Shown: positions 39,744-49,223, counted from the first letter of the stretch. The stretch is DNA of 64,000 nucleotides from JAFEDN01 sp963832945 (GCA_963832945.1 CAWHVV010000006.1:434001-498000); one strand, 5' to 3'. Numbers and translations: made by a program. Notes: generated by a model not told the origin, from the letters alone.

Positions 39744-42700
39744 ATGCAATTCGAGACGGAAATCGCAACCTCAGATACGGACCACCCCTTAGTCCCATCA
39801 CATAGTATTCAAAATAAAGACGGCAGTTATTTACTGCTTGAAAAACCGGATTATACTGAACTGGATGAGTTTCTGTCTGGCTTAGGTATCGAGCGCAAAG
39901 ATATTCCGGTCGAAAACGAATATCTGCTCAAGCTGTTTCAACGTGAGATGAGCGCTTGTTCCTGGATGAAATGGAGTAGTCTTGATCATGCTTTGGAAAA
40001 ATGTTTGCAGTGGCCATTGTTATCTGCTCATGATTTAGGACCCGAAACCAAAGAGAGCGCCTGGCGGCGAGTCAGACCGGCGGAGCGATCTATTCTGCTA
40101 AAAAGTACTTGGGGTTTGGTAAAAGCGTATGCGGTGCAGGGATTTGCGCGCGGTTTGGAGTTGGGGTTATTTACATCCATTCATATTTTTATTTATTCCA
40201 TGCTGTTGTATCGTTTGGTTAAGCTGATCCAAACCGGTACTACCAGCATGGATGAATTTCGTTCTTCGTTTATCAGCTCGGATCAAAAAGGGATTGATAG
40301 CTTAGTGCGCCTGTTAGCGGGATTAGAAACACGGTGGTTGAGGTTAATTTTAACGAGTCCTTTCATCATTGCGGGGTTACAAAGTATCTCTAGTCTATGG
40401 AGAGCACGGCGCACCTCACCGGCCACATTAAAAAATTACACCCAAATCATTGATACTCATCTTCAAAAAAAGGGTGGTTGGCTGCGGGATGGTATTTATG
40501 AATACCTCCCAGGTATTTCCAGTGCCAGTCTTTTGTCTTTAAGCGGGAAATTACAAAAACTCGAAAATCTGGTGCGCTGGGATGGGCGTTTATCGAGTGA
40601 GGAGCGGACACAAATTTTTGAGGCTTTGTGTCGAGTGGCGATAACCGGGAAAAAAAATACGCGACTGAACGCCTTGCAATATTTAGCCAGGATTGCGCAT
40701 GGAGTGGGATTTAAAGATTTACCTCGTCTCAAAGAAGCCGGTTACTCCAAAGAAGAATTATTAACGATGTTATACATTAAGGGAAAAGCGTTAGCAGTGA
40801 TCATGTCGTTGCCGAAAGAAGAAATTAAAGAAAGTAAACCTTTACGATGCCAGGCCATTCAATCACTGCCGCAACGCATCTATCGTCAATATTTATTGTG
40901 GTGGTTATTAGGCTTAAAGACGCATGTATTGAAGCAACAATTGCCAGCCTTATTATTGAAAACTGCGAAGTTGACGATAGAGTTATATTTTTTTCAAATG
41001 ATCCTATTCAGTATTTTGGAAGCCATTCGGTGCCCTGATAAACAAGGGTTTGAATTAGGTTTCGGCTATTCTAAATATGCTGATCTTTTAACGGTCGATT
41101 GCTATTTTGAAATGGTTGATCAGTTTCGTACCATTAATTTAAATGATTCGGTTCCGCTGTTAGTGGAACAGACTCAGTATTTCAACCTGGACGGATTGCA
41201 CAACCTGACATTTATGTATAAAAACTTAACTGGCGAAGAAATGGTGGCTATTTTAAGAAGCGCTGAAGACCGGGGAGCTGGTTTCGCTGTATTAAACATA
41301 TTCGACAATTTTGCCGATTCTGATATGCGATCTTTAGCCGCTTATCTAAATAATTCAATAGTCCAAAATGTATGGTTAGGTTGTTATAGTGAAGACATCA
41401 GAGGAGGAACCAATTTAAGCGACGCAGGATTTGCCTATTTAGCCCAAGTTTTGCCATTTATGAAGGAGCTTGTTTCCTTTGACATTTGTTTTCCGAATAT
41501 CGGTGATGAAGGTATCCAGGCTTTAGCTGATGTATTAAATAGAACTCACATCAAACGTTTTTATTTGCATCATACAAAAATGGGAGACCCAGGAGGAATT
41601 CAATTAGCTGAAGCCTGGTCAACGATGCCAGCCATCGAACGAATCGTGATGGATGGCTCTGAAGTAGGCGACGGAACGATCCGGGCATTATCCTCAGTCG
41701 TTCGAAATTGTCCTGTTTTAAATGAATTGTGGGTTGATGGTAATTCTATTACTAACGCGGGCGCGATCTATTTTGCAAATTTGATTCAAAATACTTCGCT
41801 ACCTAGAATCGGTTTAAGAAGCACTAATGTAACCGATGAGGGAGTAATGGCGTTAGCCGGGGTTATAGTGAACTTGCCTGTTACTGTATTAGGAATGGGT
41901 AGTCGTAGTGGTGAAGAGGGCCTCATCACATTGATCAATCAACTGAATAAAACCAATATTTGGTATCTTGAATTAGTTTATAATACTTTTACTCCAAAAA
42001 GTATGGAGGCGCTCGCTCATACTCTCCCTTCCACGCAATTGAATTACTTAGAGTTAGATTATAATAATCTAAATGATCCAAAATTAATTTCTCAATTAGC
42101 TCAAGGAATTGTTGCTTCTGCTGTCGATACCCTGATTATGTGGGATAATAATATAAGCACCTCCATGAACTTATTGGGTCCAGCCATGTCTAAGCTGGAT
42201 TATTTTGAAATTGTAGAAGGTAGTCTAACGGATACCAGCTTAATCGATCTATCACCGTTTTTGCCAGGCTCCTTATTACAAACCCTATATTTAAATTTTA
42301 ATTTAATCGGTGATGAGGGTTTATTAGCTTTAACAAAGGTGCTACCAGATACGCAAATCACAGATTTATCATTGATTCAAAACCGCATCACTGATAAAGG
42401 TGCGCAAGTCATAGCACAGGTATATCCTAATACTTCTTTGAATGTACTCTACTTAATGGAGAATAATATCTCTGGAGACATATTGTATCAGGTCGAAAAT
42501 TATCAATGGCAGGCATATTGCCAGGATCAACTCTGTCATGCCAATGCTCAATATAATGGCTACACTACCCCTTTAACATCAAGCGATTCATCGCCGATGA
42601 GTCGCCGCTCATCTTATGGACGACATCACTTAAAATCAAGTCGTAGATATGATGTTTTCGATAGGGATGTTAAAAGGGAGACTTCTCAGAAAAAAATCTG

Positions 42701-43118
42701 GGGTGCTGGCAGTTCCATCGAAGTCATTGAGGATGATCCACTGGCAGCAACAACTGACACCACCTCAGATCATTCCGCTGGATTCCATACCACCGAATCC
42801 TTGCCAACGTGGACTCCTCCAGCTTTATCCAATCCAAGTTCCGGAGAATCATCAGCAGAATCCTTGCCCACTTCCGCCGCTGCCGGAGCCATGATTATAA
42901 GTACGCTGGGATTGAGTCTTTTACTCTATAAAAATGTCACTATAGTGCAAACGGTTGCTAACGTCGGCTGCCGATTATTGCAAAATTGTTATTACAGGAC
43001 TCGTGATAGCCTAAAAACCGCCGCCAATTTTTATTCGTTTCACTCACCCCTTCAAACTGCAACAAGAACACCACTACAGACGGATTCACATCCGCCGAGC
43101 TTCCAAATGTTGAGCTAA
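39744..43118 (+). CDS. Large LRR membrane protein, ribonuclease-inhibitor-type repeats, 1124 aa
   Basis: ATG 39744 (MQFETEIATSD) is chosen over 39696 because AAAGGAGGG lies 9 bp upstream. Residues 1-470 form a domain shared with the 58716 protein (WMKWSSLDHALEKCLQWPLLS, LLKSTWGLVKAYAVQGFARG, KGIDSLVRLLAGLE, LEAIRCPDKQGFE) with hydrophobic helices that may span a membrane. About a dozen leucine-rich repeats of roughly 28 residues follow, of the ribonuclease-inhibitor/NLR type (LSDAGFAYLAQVLPFMKELV, ITDKGAQVIAQVYPNTSLNVL). A shared CQDQLCHAN motif closes the LRR domain. A Ser/Pro-rich linker and a C-terminal transmembrane helix (AGAMIISTLGLSLLLYKNV) end the protein. It is probably a binding protein anchored at its C-terminus; ligand unknown. 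Confidence 0.8.
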   Translation: MQFETEIATSDTDHPLVPSHSIQNKDGSYLLLEKPDYTELDEFLSGLGIERKDIPVENEYLLKLFQREMSACSWMKWSSLDHALEKCLQWPLLSAHDLGPETKESAWRRVRPAERSILLKSTWGLVKAYAVQGFARGLELGLFTSIHIFIYSMLLYRLVKLIQTGTTSMDEFRSSFISSDQKGIDSLVRLLAGLETRWLRLILTSPFIIAGLQSISSLWRARRTSPATLKNYTQIIDTHLQKKGGWLRDGIYEYLPGISSASLLSLSGKLQKLENLVRWDGRLSSEERTQIFEALCRVAITGKKNTRLNALQYLARIAHGVGFKDLPRLKEAGYSKEELLTMLYIKGKALAVIMSLPKEEIKESKPLRCQAIQSLPQRIYRQYLLWWLLGLKTHVLKQQLPALLLKTAKLTIELYFFQMILFSILEAIRCPDKQGFELGFGYSKYADLLTVDCYFEMVDQFRTINLNDSVPLLVEQTQYFNLDGLHNLTFMYKNLTGEEMVAILRSAEDRGAGFAVLNIFDNFADSDMRSLAAYLNNSIVQNVWLGCYSEDIRGGTNLSDAGFAYLAQVLPFMKELVSFDICFPNIGDEGIQALADVLNRTHIKRFYLHHTKMGDPGGIQLAEAWSTMPAIERIVMDGSEVGDGTIRALSSVVRNCPVLNELWVDGNSITNAGAIYFANLIQNTSLPRIGLRSTNVTDEGVMALAGVIVNLPVTVLGMGSRSGEEGLITLINQLNKTNIWYLELVYNTFTPKSMEALAHTLPSTQLNYLELDYNNLNDPKLISQLAQGIVASAVDTLIMWDNNISTSMNLLGPAMSKLDYFEIVEGSLTDTSLIDLSPFLPGSLLQTLYLNFNLIGDEGLLALTKVLPDTQITDLSLIQNRITDKGAQVIAQVYPNTSLNVLYLMENNISGDILYQVENYQWQAYCQDQLCHANAQYNGYTTPLTSSDSSPMSRRSSYGRHHLKSSRRYDVFDRDVKRETSQKKIWGAGSSIEVIEDDPLAATTDTTSDHSAGFHTTESLPTWTPPALSNPSSGESSAESLPTSAAAGAMIISTLGLSLLLYKNVTIVQTVANVGCRLLQNCYYRTRDSLKTAANFYSFHSPLQTATRTPLQTDSHPPSFQMLS

Positions 43119-43289
43119 GGCATGAGGAACGAACACTTCATACACCAGACCACTTTTACCGATGAGGCATAACGTTGACCTTCACGACCCGCAAACCGTT
43201 GTGTCAAATGGATTTCCATGTCATCGCAACTCAGCGTCACTTCCAACCAACCACAAGAACAGGGATCGGTAGTTGTGTACCATTTTATG

Positions 43290-44816
43290 TTATGACACCG
43301 AAGTGAAAGGCAGTGCCAACGGATTCACCCGGTAGAGTGTGGTCGGTTTTCGGGTGTTTAATTTCACCGGCAGACTGATTAAATGACGTTCCTGCAACCG
43401 AGCTAATGCTTTCATTAATCGCTCGGATTGACCCTGTTTTTTATTCCTTAACGCAAAACGAATTTCTGCCTGAGTAAACGAACCCTGATGGTGGTTTTGA
43501 ATCCATTGCCACACGACTTGGGCATCATCACTCGCCGAATCCCGGCACATCCATTGAAATACCGCCAAGGCGTGCAGGCGAAGGACTTCGACCAAACGTA
43601 AAGCGTTTTGCATCGTGGCGGCGTGAATATCCTGTTCCACTAAACCATATTCGGCAACGTGTAATAAACCGGCCAATCGCAGGGCAAATCCCGCTAATTT
43701 GCCTCCCCAACCGGGATAACTGCCCAACAGACCTTCGGGTCTTAACTCGCTTTCTAATTGCATTTGAAAAGCACGCCATAATGCATGAGCTTCTGGAGAG
43801 AGCGAAAATATTTGCCTATTTTCCCCGGGAACAGAGGTCTCCGTCTGTGGTCGGCTGTTTAACAAAGTCATCATCATTTGGTCATAAGCGGCTTGTAATT
43901 CTGATGACAGAGGGGGTGTATTATGGGTGCGATAACCCAGGTGACTTTTGGGCAGCACATACAAAAACCGTTCCAGCACCCCTTTACCTAAATACGCTTT
44001 TTTTCCCGCCATATTTTGAATCACAATCGGTTGCACGGTCAGCACCACGGTTAAATAAGGATTCAAAATCGTGCTGCGATCTTTGCGATGAACGCGCACT
44101 TCACCGCCGTCGATACCTTTGAGCAAAATATCAATATTCGCGGAACCGTGATTATATAAACCCGCTAACGTATCGAGAATGCCGCCTTCATCGGAAAAAA
44201 CGGCCAATCGACCGCCTTGCTCCGCCATCAAATGCGTCAGCGATTCCGGAGTGGCGTCGTTAGTAAACAGCACCGGTAAGGGAGAAATTTCGGTGAGCGC
44301 CATTTCTTGCTGAATAATCGCGTCAAACAGACGGCGTTGTTCCTCCGGGTCTTCGGTCTTGGCGGCTTTAGTGCGCAGATTTTCCAAAATCCGCTCTTCG
44401 GTTTTGCGAGCGGCACGTTGGCGTTTAATTTCATTTTCCCGCTGTTTTTTCTGTTCTTTTTCCCAACGCCACAGCGGTTGGGTGCAGGCTCGCACTACCA
44501 AAGATTTATGATTGGCCGGCGGCAGTGCGATCAACGTATAAATATTCACGGGTTCAATCCAGCCCAATTTAGGAGAGACGGCGCAATAACCCGCTAAAGC
44601 AGTCGATAATACCCCTAATAGTGTCATGACGCTGAGCGCCGGCGGCGTCTCACTGGCTTGGGCTAAAGCGCCGGCAAATTCACCCAACACGCCGGGTAAC
44701 CAATCTGCTGGAATTTCAGGCGTTTCCAGCGGTTCAAATAAAATCGGTTCGTTCCAGGCGGCGGCTTGTTCCCAATTCGGTAATTCAATCATGGATTCAG
44801 GGATATGATGAGTCAT
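43290..44816 (-). CDS. DUF3987 / YfjI-like protein, 508 aa
   Basis: A member of the DUF3987 (YfjI-like) family found in prophages and integrated elements. Visible are PPALSVMTLLGVLSTALAGYC, a P-loop-like PPANHKSLV, a Lys/Arg/Glu-rich helical insertion (residues about 125-165), and the family core VLFTNDATPESLTHLMAEQGGRLAVFSDEGGIL and LTVVLTVQP. The C-terminus looks like a winged helix (QAEIRFALRNKKQGQSERLMKALARLQERHLI), suggesting a primase or replication-related role for the element; that is inference. The start has GAGG 8 bp upstream and follows the 44821-45180 gene by 4 bp, so the two are co-transcribed with the excisionase-like gene. A decayed second copy of its 3' end lies at 39201. Confidence 0.8.
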   Translation of the reverse strand: MTHHIPESMIELPNWEQAAAWNEPILFEPLETPEIPADWLPGVLGEFAGALAQASETPPALSVMTLLGVLSTALAGYCAVSPKLGWIEPVNIYTLIALPPANHKSLVVRACTQPLWRWEKEQKKQRENEIKRQRAARKTEERILENLRTKAAKTEDPEEQRRLFDAIIQQEMALTEISPLPVLFTNDATPESLTHLMAEQGGRLAVFSDEGGILDTLAGLYNHGSANIDILLKGIDGGEVRVHRKDRSTILNPYLTVVLTVQPIVIQNMAGKKAYLGKGVLERFLYVLPKSHLGYRTHNTPPLSSELQAAYDQMMMTLLNSRPQTETSVPGENRQIFSLSPEAHALWRAFQMQLESELRPEGLLGSYPGWGGKLAGFALRLAGLLHVAEYGLVEQDIHAATMQNALRLVEVLRLHALAVFQWMCRDSASDDAQVVWQWIQNHHQGSFTQAEIRFALRNKKQGQSERLMKALARLQERHLISLPVKLNTRKPTTLYRVNPLALPFTSVS

Positions 44817-44820
44817 GGTA

Positions 44821-45180
44821 TTATCCTCGTAGGTTCTGAAGACCGATCCGCAGCACTAAAGTTTTGGACGCTCCCTGCCATTGAATGGCGTGTGCTAACG
44901 CCATGGCGCGGGAAAATAAACTCAAATGCGCATACATCACCCAAGCCTCGCGCTGAAAACAAAAATTAAGCACATAATGTTCCGCGGGTTCCGGGCAATA
45001 TAAACACACCCCTTTGGACGAGCGGATGCGTTGCAAACTTAACCGATCCACCGCAATCAAGATAGGGTTATTTGCTGGATAATGACGTAATTCATCAGCA
45101 TACACGGGAAGGATGGGTTGACAGACTGAGCGGCCAGCCTGCTTAAAAGAAAAAGCGGGATCCTGTTGACTCTCCTTCAT
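44821..45180 (-). CDS. Hypothetical element protein, 119 aa
   Basis: The start is chosen at 45180 because ATGA overlaps the stop of the upstream gene (translational coupling); the frame itself opens further upstream at 45222. The protein (MKESQQDPAFSFKQAG...LNFCFQREAWVMYAHLSLFSRAM) matches no family I recognise. One Cys pair, CLYCPEPAEHYVLNFC, could bind metal. It lies between the excisionase-like gene and the DUF3987 gene in one operon. Confidence 0.6.
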   Translation of the reverse strand: MKESQQDPAFSFKQAGRSVCQPILPVYADELRHYPANNPILIAVDRLSLQRIRSSKGVCLYCPEPAEHYVLNFCFQREAWVMYAHLSLFSRAMALAHAIQWQGASKTLVLRIGLQNLRG

Positions 45181-45434
45181 CGATTTTTTCCCTTCGGCAA
45201 AGACTGTGATGTGCTGCGACAATGCCGCTCATTTAACCAGGCATCCAGATCGTCTTTGTAGTAAAAAATCCGGCCCCGTTTGATATACTGCGGCCCGATG
45301 CCACCACTGCGCCACATCGCCAGGGTTTTCTCCTTAACGCCCAGGTAATGCGACGCATTGTGAACATCCATCCTACCATCGGGAAAAATATCGAGAGTGG
45401 GTGTGTTTAATTGAAAATCGACTTCCTTTTTCAT
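45177..45434 (-). CDS. AlpA/excisionase-like helix-turn-helix protein, 85 aa
   Basis: The MerR-type winged helix of DNA-binding excisionases is clear: MDVHNASHYLGVKEKTLAMWRSGGIGPQYIKRGRIFYYKDDLDAWL. Such proteins regulate integrase genes or direct excision of integrated elements. AGGAG precedes the start by 6 bp. It is the first gene of the minus-strand operon, divergent from the integrase operon. The short basic tail overlaps the next gene by 4 bases. Confidence 0.8.
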   Translation of the reverse strand: MKKEVDFQLNTPTLDIFPDGRMDVHNASHYLGVKEKTLAMWRSGGIGPQYIKRGRIFYYKDDLDAWLNERHCRSTSQSLPKGKNR

Positions 45435-45634
45435 AGTAGGCTCCTGTGTTTTTTTAATCTAGAATGGGTCCCGCCTTCAGGACTGAACCCATTGACTTTA
45501 GCAGAGGGGGTTATTATAGTGAGCGTTATTCGTAGTGTAAAGGACTACGTTAGTAGTCTAAAAAACTATAGACAAATACAGAACTTCCAAGAACAATCGA
45601 GAAGTTTCCAGAACAGAATGGGAGAATAAAGCAT
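45435..45634. promoter_or_regulatory. Divergent promoter region with inverted repeats
   Basis: The 200 bp between the divergent operons contain GTAGTGTAAAGGACTAC and GTAGTCTAAAAAACTATAGAC, two dyad-like motifs next to each other, and AATGGGT/ACCCATT at about 45464-45494. These are plausible binding sites for the excisionase-like or ribbon-helix-helix-like proteins encoded on either side. Confidence 0.45.
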
Positions 45635-46282
45635 ATGACTGAAACCCAGAAACGGGTGAAGAAACCCAAAAAAAAGGCGGATCATCAGAACATCCGAACA
45701 GTGGTGATGACTGTTAGGATTAGCCCCCAACTACGATTTGTCGCCGAACTGATCGCACGGCATCAACATCGTCCAGTATCCAGCCTGATGGAATCCTTAT
45801 TAGCCGAAAAAGCGGCCAGCTATGGCCTACCCGTGGTATCAACCGAAAAAGCACAGACCGACCATTACCTGTTCGGCCAGCGCCACACGGAAAAAATCAA
45901 CGCCCAAGAGGTCGGCGAACGACTCTGGTCTGCCGAAGACGCTGACCGCTTTGCAGGAATGGCCTTATTTTTACCGAGCCTACTCACCGCCGAGGAACAG
46001 GCCCTGTGGCAGGTAATTACCGACACCCCTTATTTCTGGAACCACTTTGAAATCCATATCGAGAACCCGGCGGGACAAGTCGTGGATAAAGAGTGGTGGC
46101 CGCTGGTGGATTACCGGGGTTTAAACCGGGAGCGGCTGCGTGAGCATTGGCCGTTGTGCCAGGCGATTTTAGAGGGTGAAAAACCATTACAGCACTTAAA
46201 GGAATTAAATCTGCCACCCGGCAAGCCGGTTGAAAAACCGGATTATTATCCCCCCATCAAAAAAGTAAGGAGCGATCAATGA
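45635..46282 (+). CDS. Ribbon-helix-helix-like element protein, 215 aa
   Basis: A basic N-terminus (MTETQKRVKKPKKKADHQ) is followed by a putative ribbon-helix-helix segment (IRTVVMTVRISPQLRFVAELIARHQHRPVSSLMESLLAEKA), suggesting DNA binding. The rest (residues 70-215, with many Trp and Pro) is unrecognised. GGGAG lies about 10 bp before the start. The stop overlaps the integrase start (ATGA at 46279), so the two are coupled. It may be an accessory or regulatory factor for recombination; this is inferred from context. Confidence 0.7.
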   Translation: MTETQKRVKKPKKKADHQNIRTVVMTVRISPQLRFVAELIARHQHRPVSSLMESLLAEKAASYGLPVVSTEKAQTDHYLFGQRHTEKINAQEVGERLWSAEDADRFAGMALFLPSLLTAEEQALWQVITDTPYFWNHFEIHIENPAGQVVDKEWWPLVDYRGLNRERLREHWPLCQAILEGEKPLQHLKELNLPPGKPVEKPDYYPPIKKVRSDQ

Positions 46283-47421
46283 AATTTAAAACATTAACTC
46301 GTGCCAACATACGTAATGTAGGACAACACGAAAAATTACAGGAAAACGGCATCGAATTTGACCGGCTAGCCAACGGAGACGGGAGATACCGAATCAATAT
46401 CATGGTAGACGGTCGACGAATTCATCGATTGGTTGGTAAAGAATCGGATGGCACTACACGATTGCATGCTGAGAAGATATTGGCAAAATTTCGCAATGAA
46501 GCGCATGAAGCCCGCTTAAATTTGCCTAAAGGTCGTAAACTTACTTTTAGATTTAAGGAAGCTGCTGAACAATATCTGGAAAAACAAATTTCGACTCAGG
46601 CAAAAAATTTAAAAAAGAAGATTTCTCTACTCAGGCAGCATCTCATTCCATTTTTCAAAGATACACCCCTCGACAAAATTAATGACCAGGATTTAGAGCG
46701 TTACAAAAATACGCGTCTGGTGCAAGAGGTATGTGAAAGTACCGTCAATCGGGAATTAGCCGTGCTCTCTCATTTTTTTACTAAGGCGGTGGAATGGAAA
46801 TGGTTAAATAACCGGCCTGTCGCCATTAAAAAATTTAAAGAAAGCGAACCTCGCATTACCTACCTAACACTGGAGCAAATTGATCGGTTGTTAAAGGAGA
46901 CTAAACAAGATCAAAATTCTCACATTTATCCATTTATGGTGACTGGACTAGAAACCGGCATGCGCCTTACGGAAATTTTATCGATACGACTGGAGCATAT
47001 TGATTTAGAGAGGAGGGTGATCTTTATTCCCTTGGCTAAAGCCGGTTCCCGATTGCAACCCATGACCGACTTTTTATCTCAAGAGTTAGAACCCTATGTC
47101 AAAAGGGCGGCGCCTGATCAAATTTGGCTGTTTCCTTCCAAAAGATCTAAATCCGGTCATTGTGTGAATATCAACAAACCTTTTCGTCGCGTAGTCGCTG
47201 CCGCCGGACTTAATGTTAACGAGGTTGTGCGACATACTTTACGCCATACCGCTATCACTCACCTTGTTCAAGCCGGCGTGGATTTACCTACGGTAAAAAG
47301 AATTTCAGGGCATAAAACCCTGCAAATGGTCGAGCGTTATAGCCATCAAAACGGATCTCATATCCAAACTGCAATGGATAAATTGAGTCAACGTTATCGT
47401 TCGACGAATACTAGCAATTAA
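46279..47421 (+). CDS. Tyrosine recombinase (phage-type integrase), 380 aa
   Basis: The domain order is typical: an N-terminal arm-binding region (RYRINIMVDGRRIHRLVGKE), a core-binding SAM-like domain (about 95-180), and a catalytic domain with Arg in ETGMRLTEIL, Lys in the beta-hairpin PLAKAGS, HxxR in HTLRHTAITHL, His in ISGHKTLQM and the nucleophile Tyr in VERYSH. It is complete. GGAG precedes the start, within the preceding gene. It probably integrates the element into a tRNA gene; the 41-bp tRNA-Phe 3' half at 49020 is the best candidate site. Confidence 0.9.
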   Translation: MKFKTLTRANIRNVGQHEKLQENGIEFDRLANGDGRYRINIMVDGRRIHRLVGKESDGTTRLHAEKILAKFRNEAHEARLNLPKGRKLTFRFKEAAEQYLEKQISTQAKNLKKKISLLRQHLIPFFKDTPLDKINDQDLERYKNTRLVQEVCESTVNRELAVLSHFFTKAVEWKWLNNRPVAIKKFKESEPRITYLTLEQIDRLLKETKQDQNSHIYPFMVTGLETGMRLTEILSIRLEHIDLERRVIFIPLAKAGSRLQPMTDFLSQELEPYVKRAAPDQIWLFPSKRSKSGHCVNINKPFRRVVAAAGLNVNEVVRHTLRHTAITHLVQAGVDLPTVKRISGHKTLQMVERYSHQNGSHIQTAMDKLSQRYRSTNTSN

Positions 47422-47650
47422 ATTGAGGATTATTTTTTCAATACATTGAGTATTTTTGATCAATATTTTTGTAGCATATTAATTATGATGTTTTAGTTTT
47501 AATATACATTTTAAGTTTTTGATTTTTATATAATTTAATAATCTATGCGCGTAGGCAAAGGGAAGCCGACCAAATAGCCCGTATGATCTAAAAGTTGAGT
47601 TGCAAATGTGTACCATTTCTGATACAATTATTAATAAGTAGGTTTTATAC

Positions 47651-47998
47651 ATGATGACACCAGTTTATTTTTATCGGACGGATACAGATAATGAACCCGT
47701 ACGCGAATGGTTAAAGGGATTAGATCGTACTGATCGAAAGATTATTGGTGACGATCTACAAACGGTACAATTAGGTTGGAAGCTTGGTCTCATTGATGAA
47801 CCTTTGGTAAAAAGCTTCGGGGCTGGATTATTTGAAGTGAGAACCTCTTTGCCGAGTCATCGTATAGCGCGGATATTTTTCTGCGTGAGCGATGGGAAAA
47901 TTGTGCTATTACATGGAATTATTAAAAAGACAAAAAAAACGCCCAATGAAGAATTAGCTTTAGCGAGAAAGCGGCAAAAATCATTAACGAGGAATTGA
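47651..47998 (+). CDS. HigB/RelE-like toxin, 115 aa
   Basis: A phage-derived Gp49-like/HigB-type toxin: VYFYRTDTDNEPVREWLKGL, LGLIDEPLVKSFGAGLFEVRTSLPSHRIARIFFCVSDGKIVLLHGIIKKTKKTP, ending with a basic helix. Such proteins are ribosome-dependent mRNA endonucleases. The antitoxin gene starts 2 bp after its stop, the usual higBA order. ATG 47651 or 47654 are both possible, with a weak upstream AGTAGG. Confidence 0.85.
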   Translation: MMTPVYFYRTDTDNEPVREWLKGLDRTDRKIIGDDLQTVQLGWKLGLIDEPLVKSFGAGLFEVRTSLPSHRIARIFFCVSDGKIVLLHGIIKKTKKTPNEELALARKRQKSLTRN

Positions 47999-48000
47999 TT

Positions 48001-48282
48001 ATGAAAAAGAAACATATTGGTAGCAGTCTTAACGAGTTTTTAGCAGAAGAAGATTTGTTAATTGAAAGCGAATTAGTGGCTATTAAACGCCTTTTGGCGG
48101 CACAAGTGGAAAAGGCAATGCGAGATAAAGAGATGAGTAAAACCAAGATGGCAAAAAAAATGGGAACGTCACGCATGGCCTTAGAGCGATTGTTGGATTC
48201 GACTAATACCTCAGTGACACTCCATACCCTAGAGAGAGCTGCGCACGCTGTAGGTAAAAAGCTTCATATTGCCATTGCTTAA
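48001..48282 (+). CDS. HigA-like antitoxin with XRE-type HTH, 93 aa
   Basis: ATG 48001 is chosen (GAGG at 8 bp) over the TTG at 47995. The helix-turn-helix SKTKMAKKMGTSRMALERLLDSTNTSVTLHTLERAAHAVGKKL is typical of HigA/XRE antitoxins that neutralise the toxin and repress the operon. Confidence 0.85.
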   Translation: MKKKHIGSSLNEFLAEEDLLIESELVAIKRLLAAQVEKAMRDKEMSKTKMAKKMGTSRMALERLLDSTNTSVTLHTLERAAHAVGKKLHIAIA

Positions 48283-48386
48283 TAGAATGATTAAATATGA
48301 TATTTGACCTTTATATGATACGAGGAAACGCCCACATATGGCGTTTTAAAAACCCAGCAATTCTTTTGTGGTATAGGGAAGAAAAA

Positions 48387-48418
48387 ACGCCTTCCTTGAA
48401 TCAGATCAAGGAAGGCGT
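48387..48418 (-). terminator. Rho-independent terminator for the minus strand
   Basis: ACGCCTTCCTTGA and TCAAGGAAGGCGT form a perfect 13-bp stem with a 6-base loop; on the minus strand it is followed by TTTTTT. It lies 16 bp past the stop of the small minus-strand frame at 48434-48559. Confidence 0.8.
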
Positions 48419-48433
48419 AGACACTCAATTGTT

Positions 48434-48559
48434 TTAAGTTGGTTTAGTTGACAACTCTTTTGATTCAGGCAGCTTAGTATTTTTTTGTTTTTGTAACTTT
48501 TTTTGTTTTGCTATTTTTTTTTCTAAACAATCTAACCGGCAGGATAAATTTCTACTCAT
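48434..48559 (-). CDS. Small basic protein, 41 aa
   Basis: ATG follows GGAG (10 bp spacing) on the minus strand and the frame ends just before a strong terminator. The product MSRNLSCRLDCLEKKIAKQK... is Lys-rich with a possible short coiled coil and two Cys. Function unknown; the terminator makes a real transcription unit likely. Confidence 0.5.
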   Translation of the reverse strand: MSRNLSCRLDCLEKKIAKQKKLQKQKNTKLPESKELSTKPT

Positions 48560-48714
48560 TATAAGTATTCTCCGTAAATATTTTTAAAATAAAATGTATA
48601 CAATCGCGATAACTTACCGCAAATTCGCAATCATTATACAATAAATATTTAATTCTTTCAACTAAATATTGAGTGACGTGAGAACGATAATTATTAAATC
48701 GGGGCACAGAGACG

Positions 48715-48825
48715 ATGGGATCGCGAGGCTTCCATCGTAAAATGAAATTGATTCAGCGACGCGCCTATGGCTTCAGAAATTTTGAAAATTATAGAATTCG
48801 AGTTAAAGCACTATGCGCAGGTTAA
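48715..48825 (+). pseudogene. ISL3-family transposase C-terminal remnant
   Basis: The frame reads GFHRKMKLIQRRAYGFRNFENYRIRVKALCAG followed by a stop, the characteristic end of ISL3-type transposases (RRARGFRNFENYRLR). Everything upstream of it is missing. Confidence 0.75.
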
Positions 48826-48939
48826 AAGCGCCCCCTAAAATAGAAAGGACTCCAGAATCAGAGTTAAAATATTAAGCTCTAAGCCTATACTATAAAACTC
48901 TATTAACTTCTAGCTTTTTCTATTATTTTCTTGGCAAGG

Positions 48940-48958
48940 TTACACCCAGATTACACCC
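48940..48958. repeat. Paired TTACACCC motifs, possible integrase arm site
   Basis: TTACACCC occurs at 48940 and 48951 (11-bp period), preceded by CTTGGCA. The same layout recurs at 49191 on the other side of the tRNA fragment. Confidence 0.4.
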
Positions 48959-49018
48959 AATCTTACCAGCCTATCAAAGGCTATTAATATAAGCCTTTGA
49001 TTTTAGATTTAAAATTTT

Positions 49019-49060
<42 letters not shown>

Positions 49061-49190
49061 GGTTTCGAGGCAAGATTTCTCTAAACTTCTCTTTTTATCT
49101 ATCTCTTTAAATTTATTGATATTTTTGCTTTATCAATCTTCTCTCTTTTTCTCTAAAATGCCCTTAAAATCCCTATTTTTCTTGGCACAT

Positions 49191-49209
49191 TTACACAGGA
49201 ATTACACAG
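49191..49209. repeat. Paired TTACACAG motifs, possible integrase arm site
   Basis: TTACACAG at 49191 and 49202 (11-bp period) after CTTGGCA, mirroring the arrangement at 48940. Confidence 0.4.
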
Positions 49210-49223
49210 ACTTTATAAAAGCT

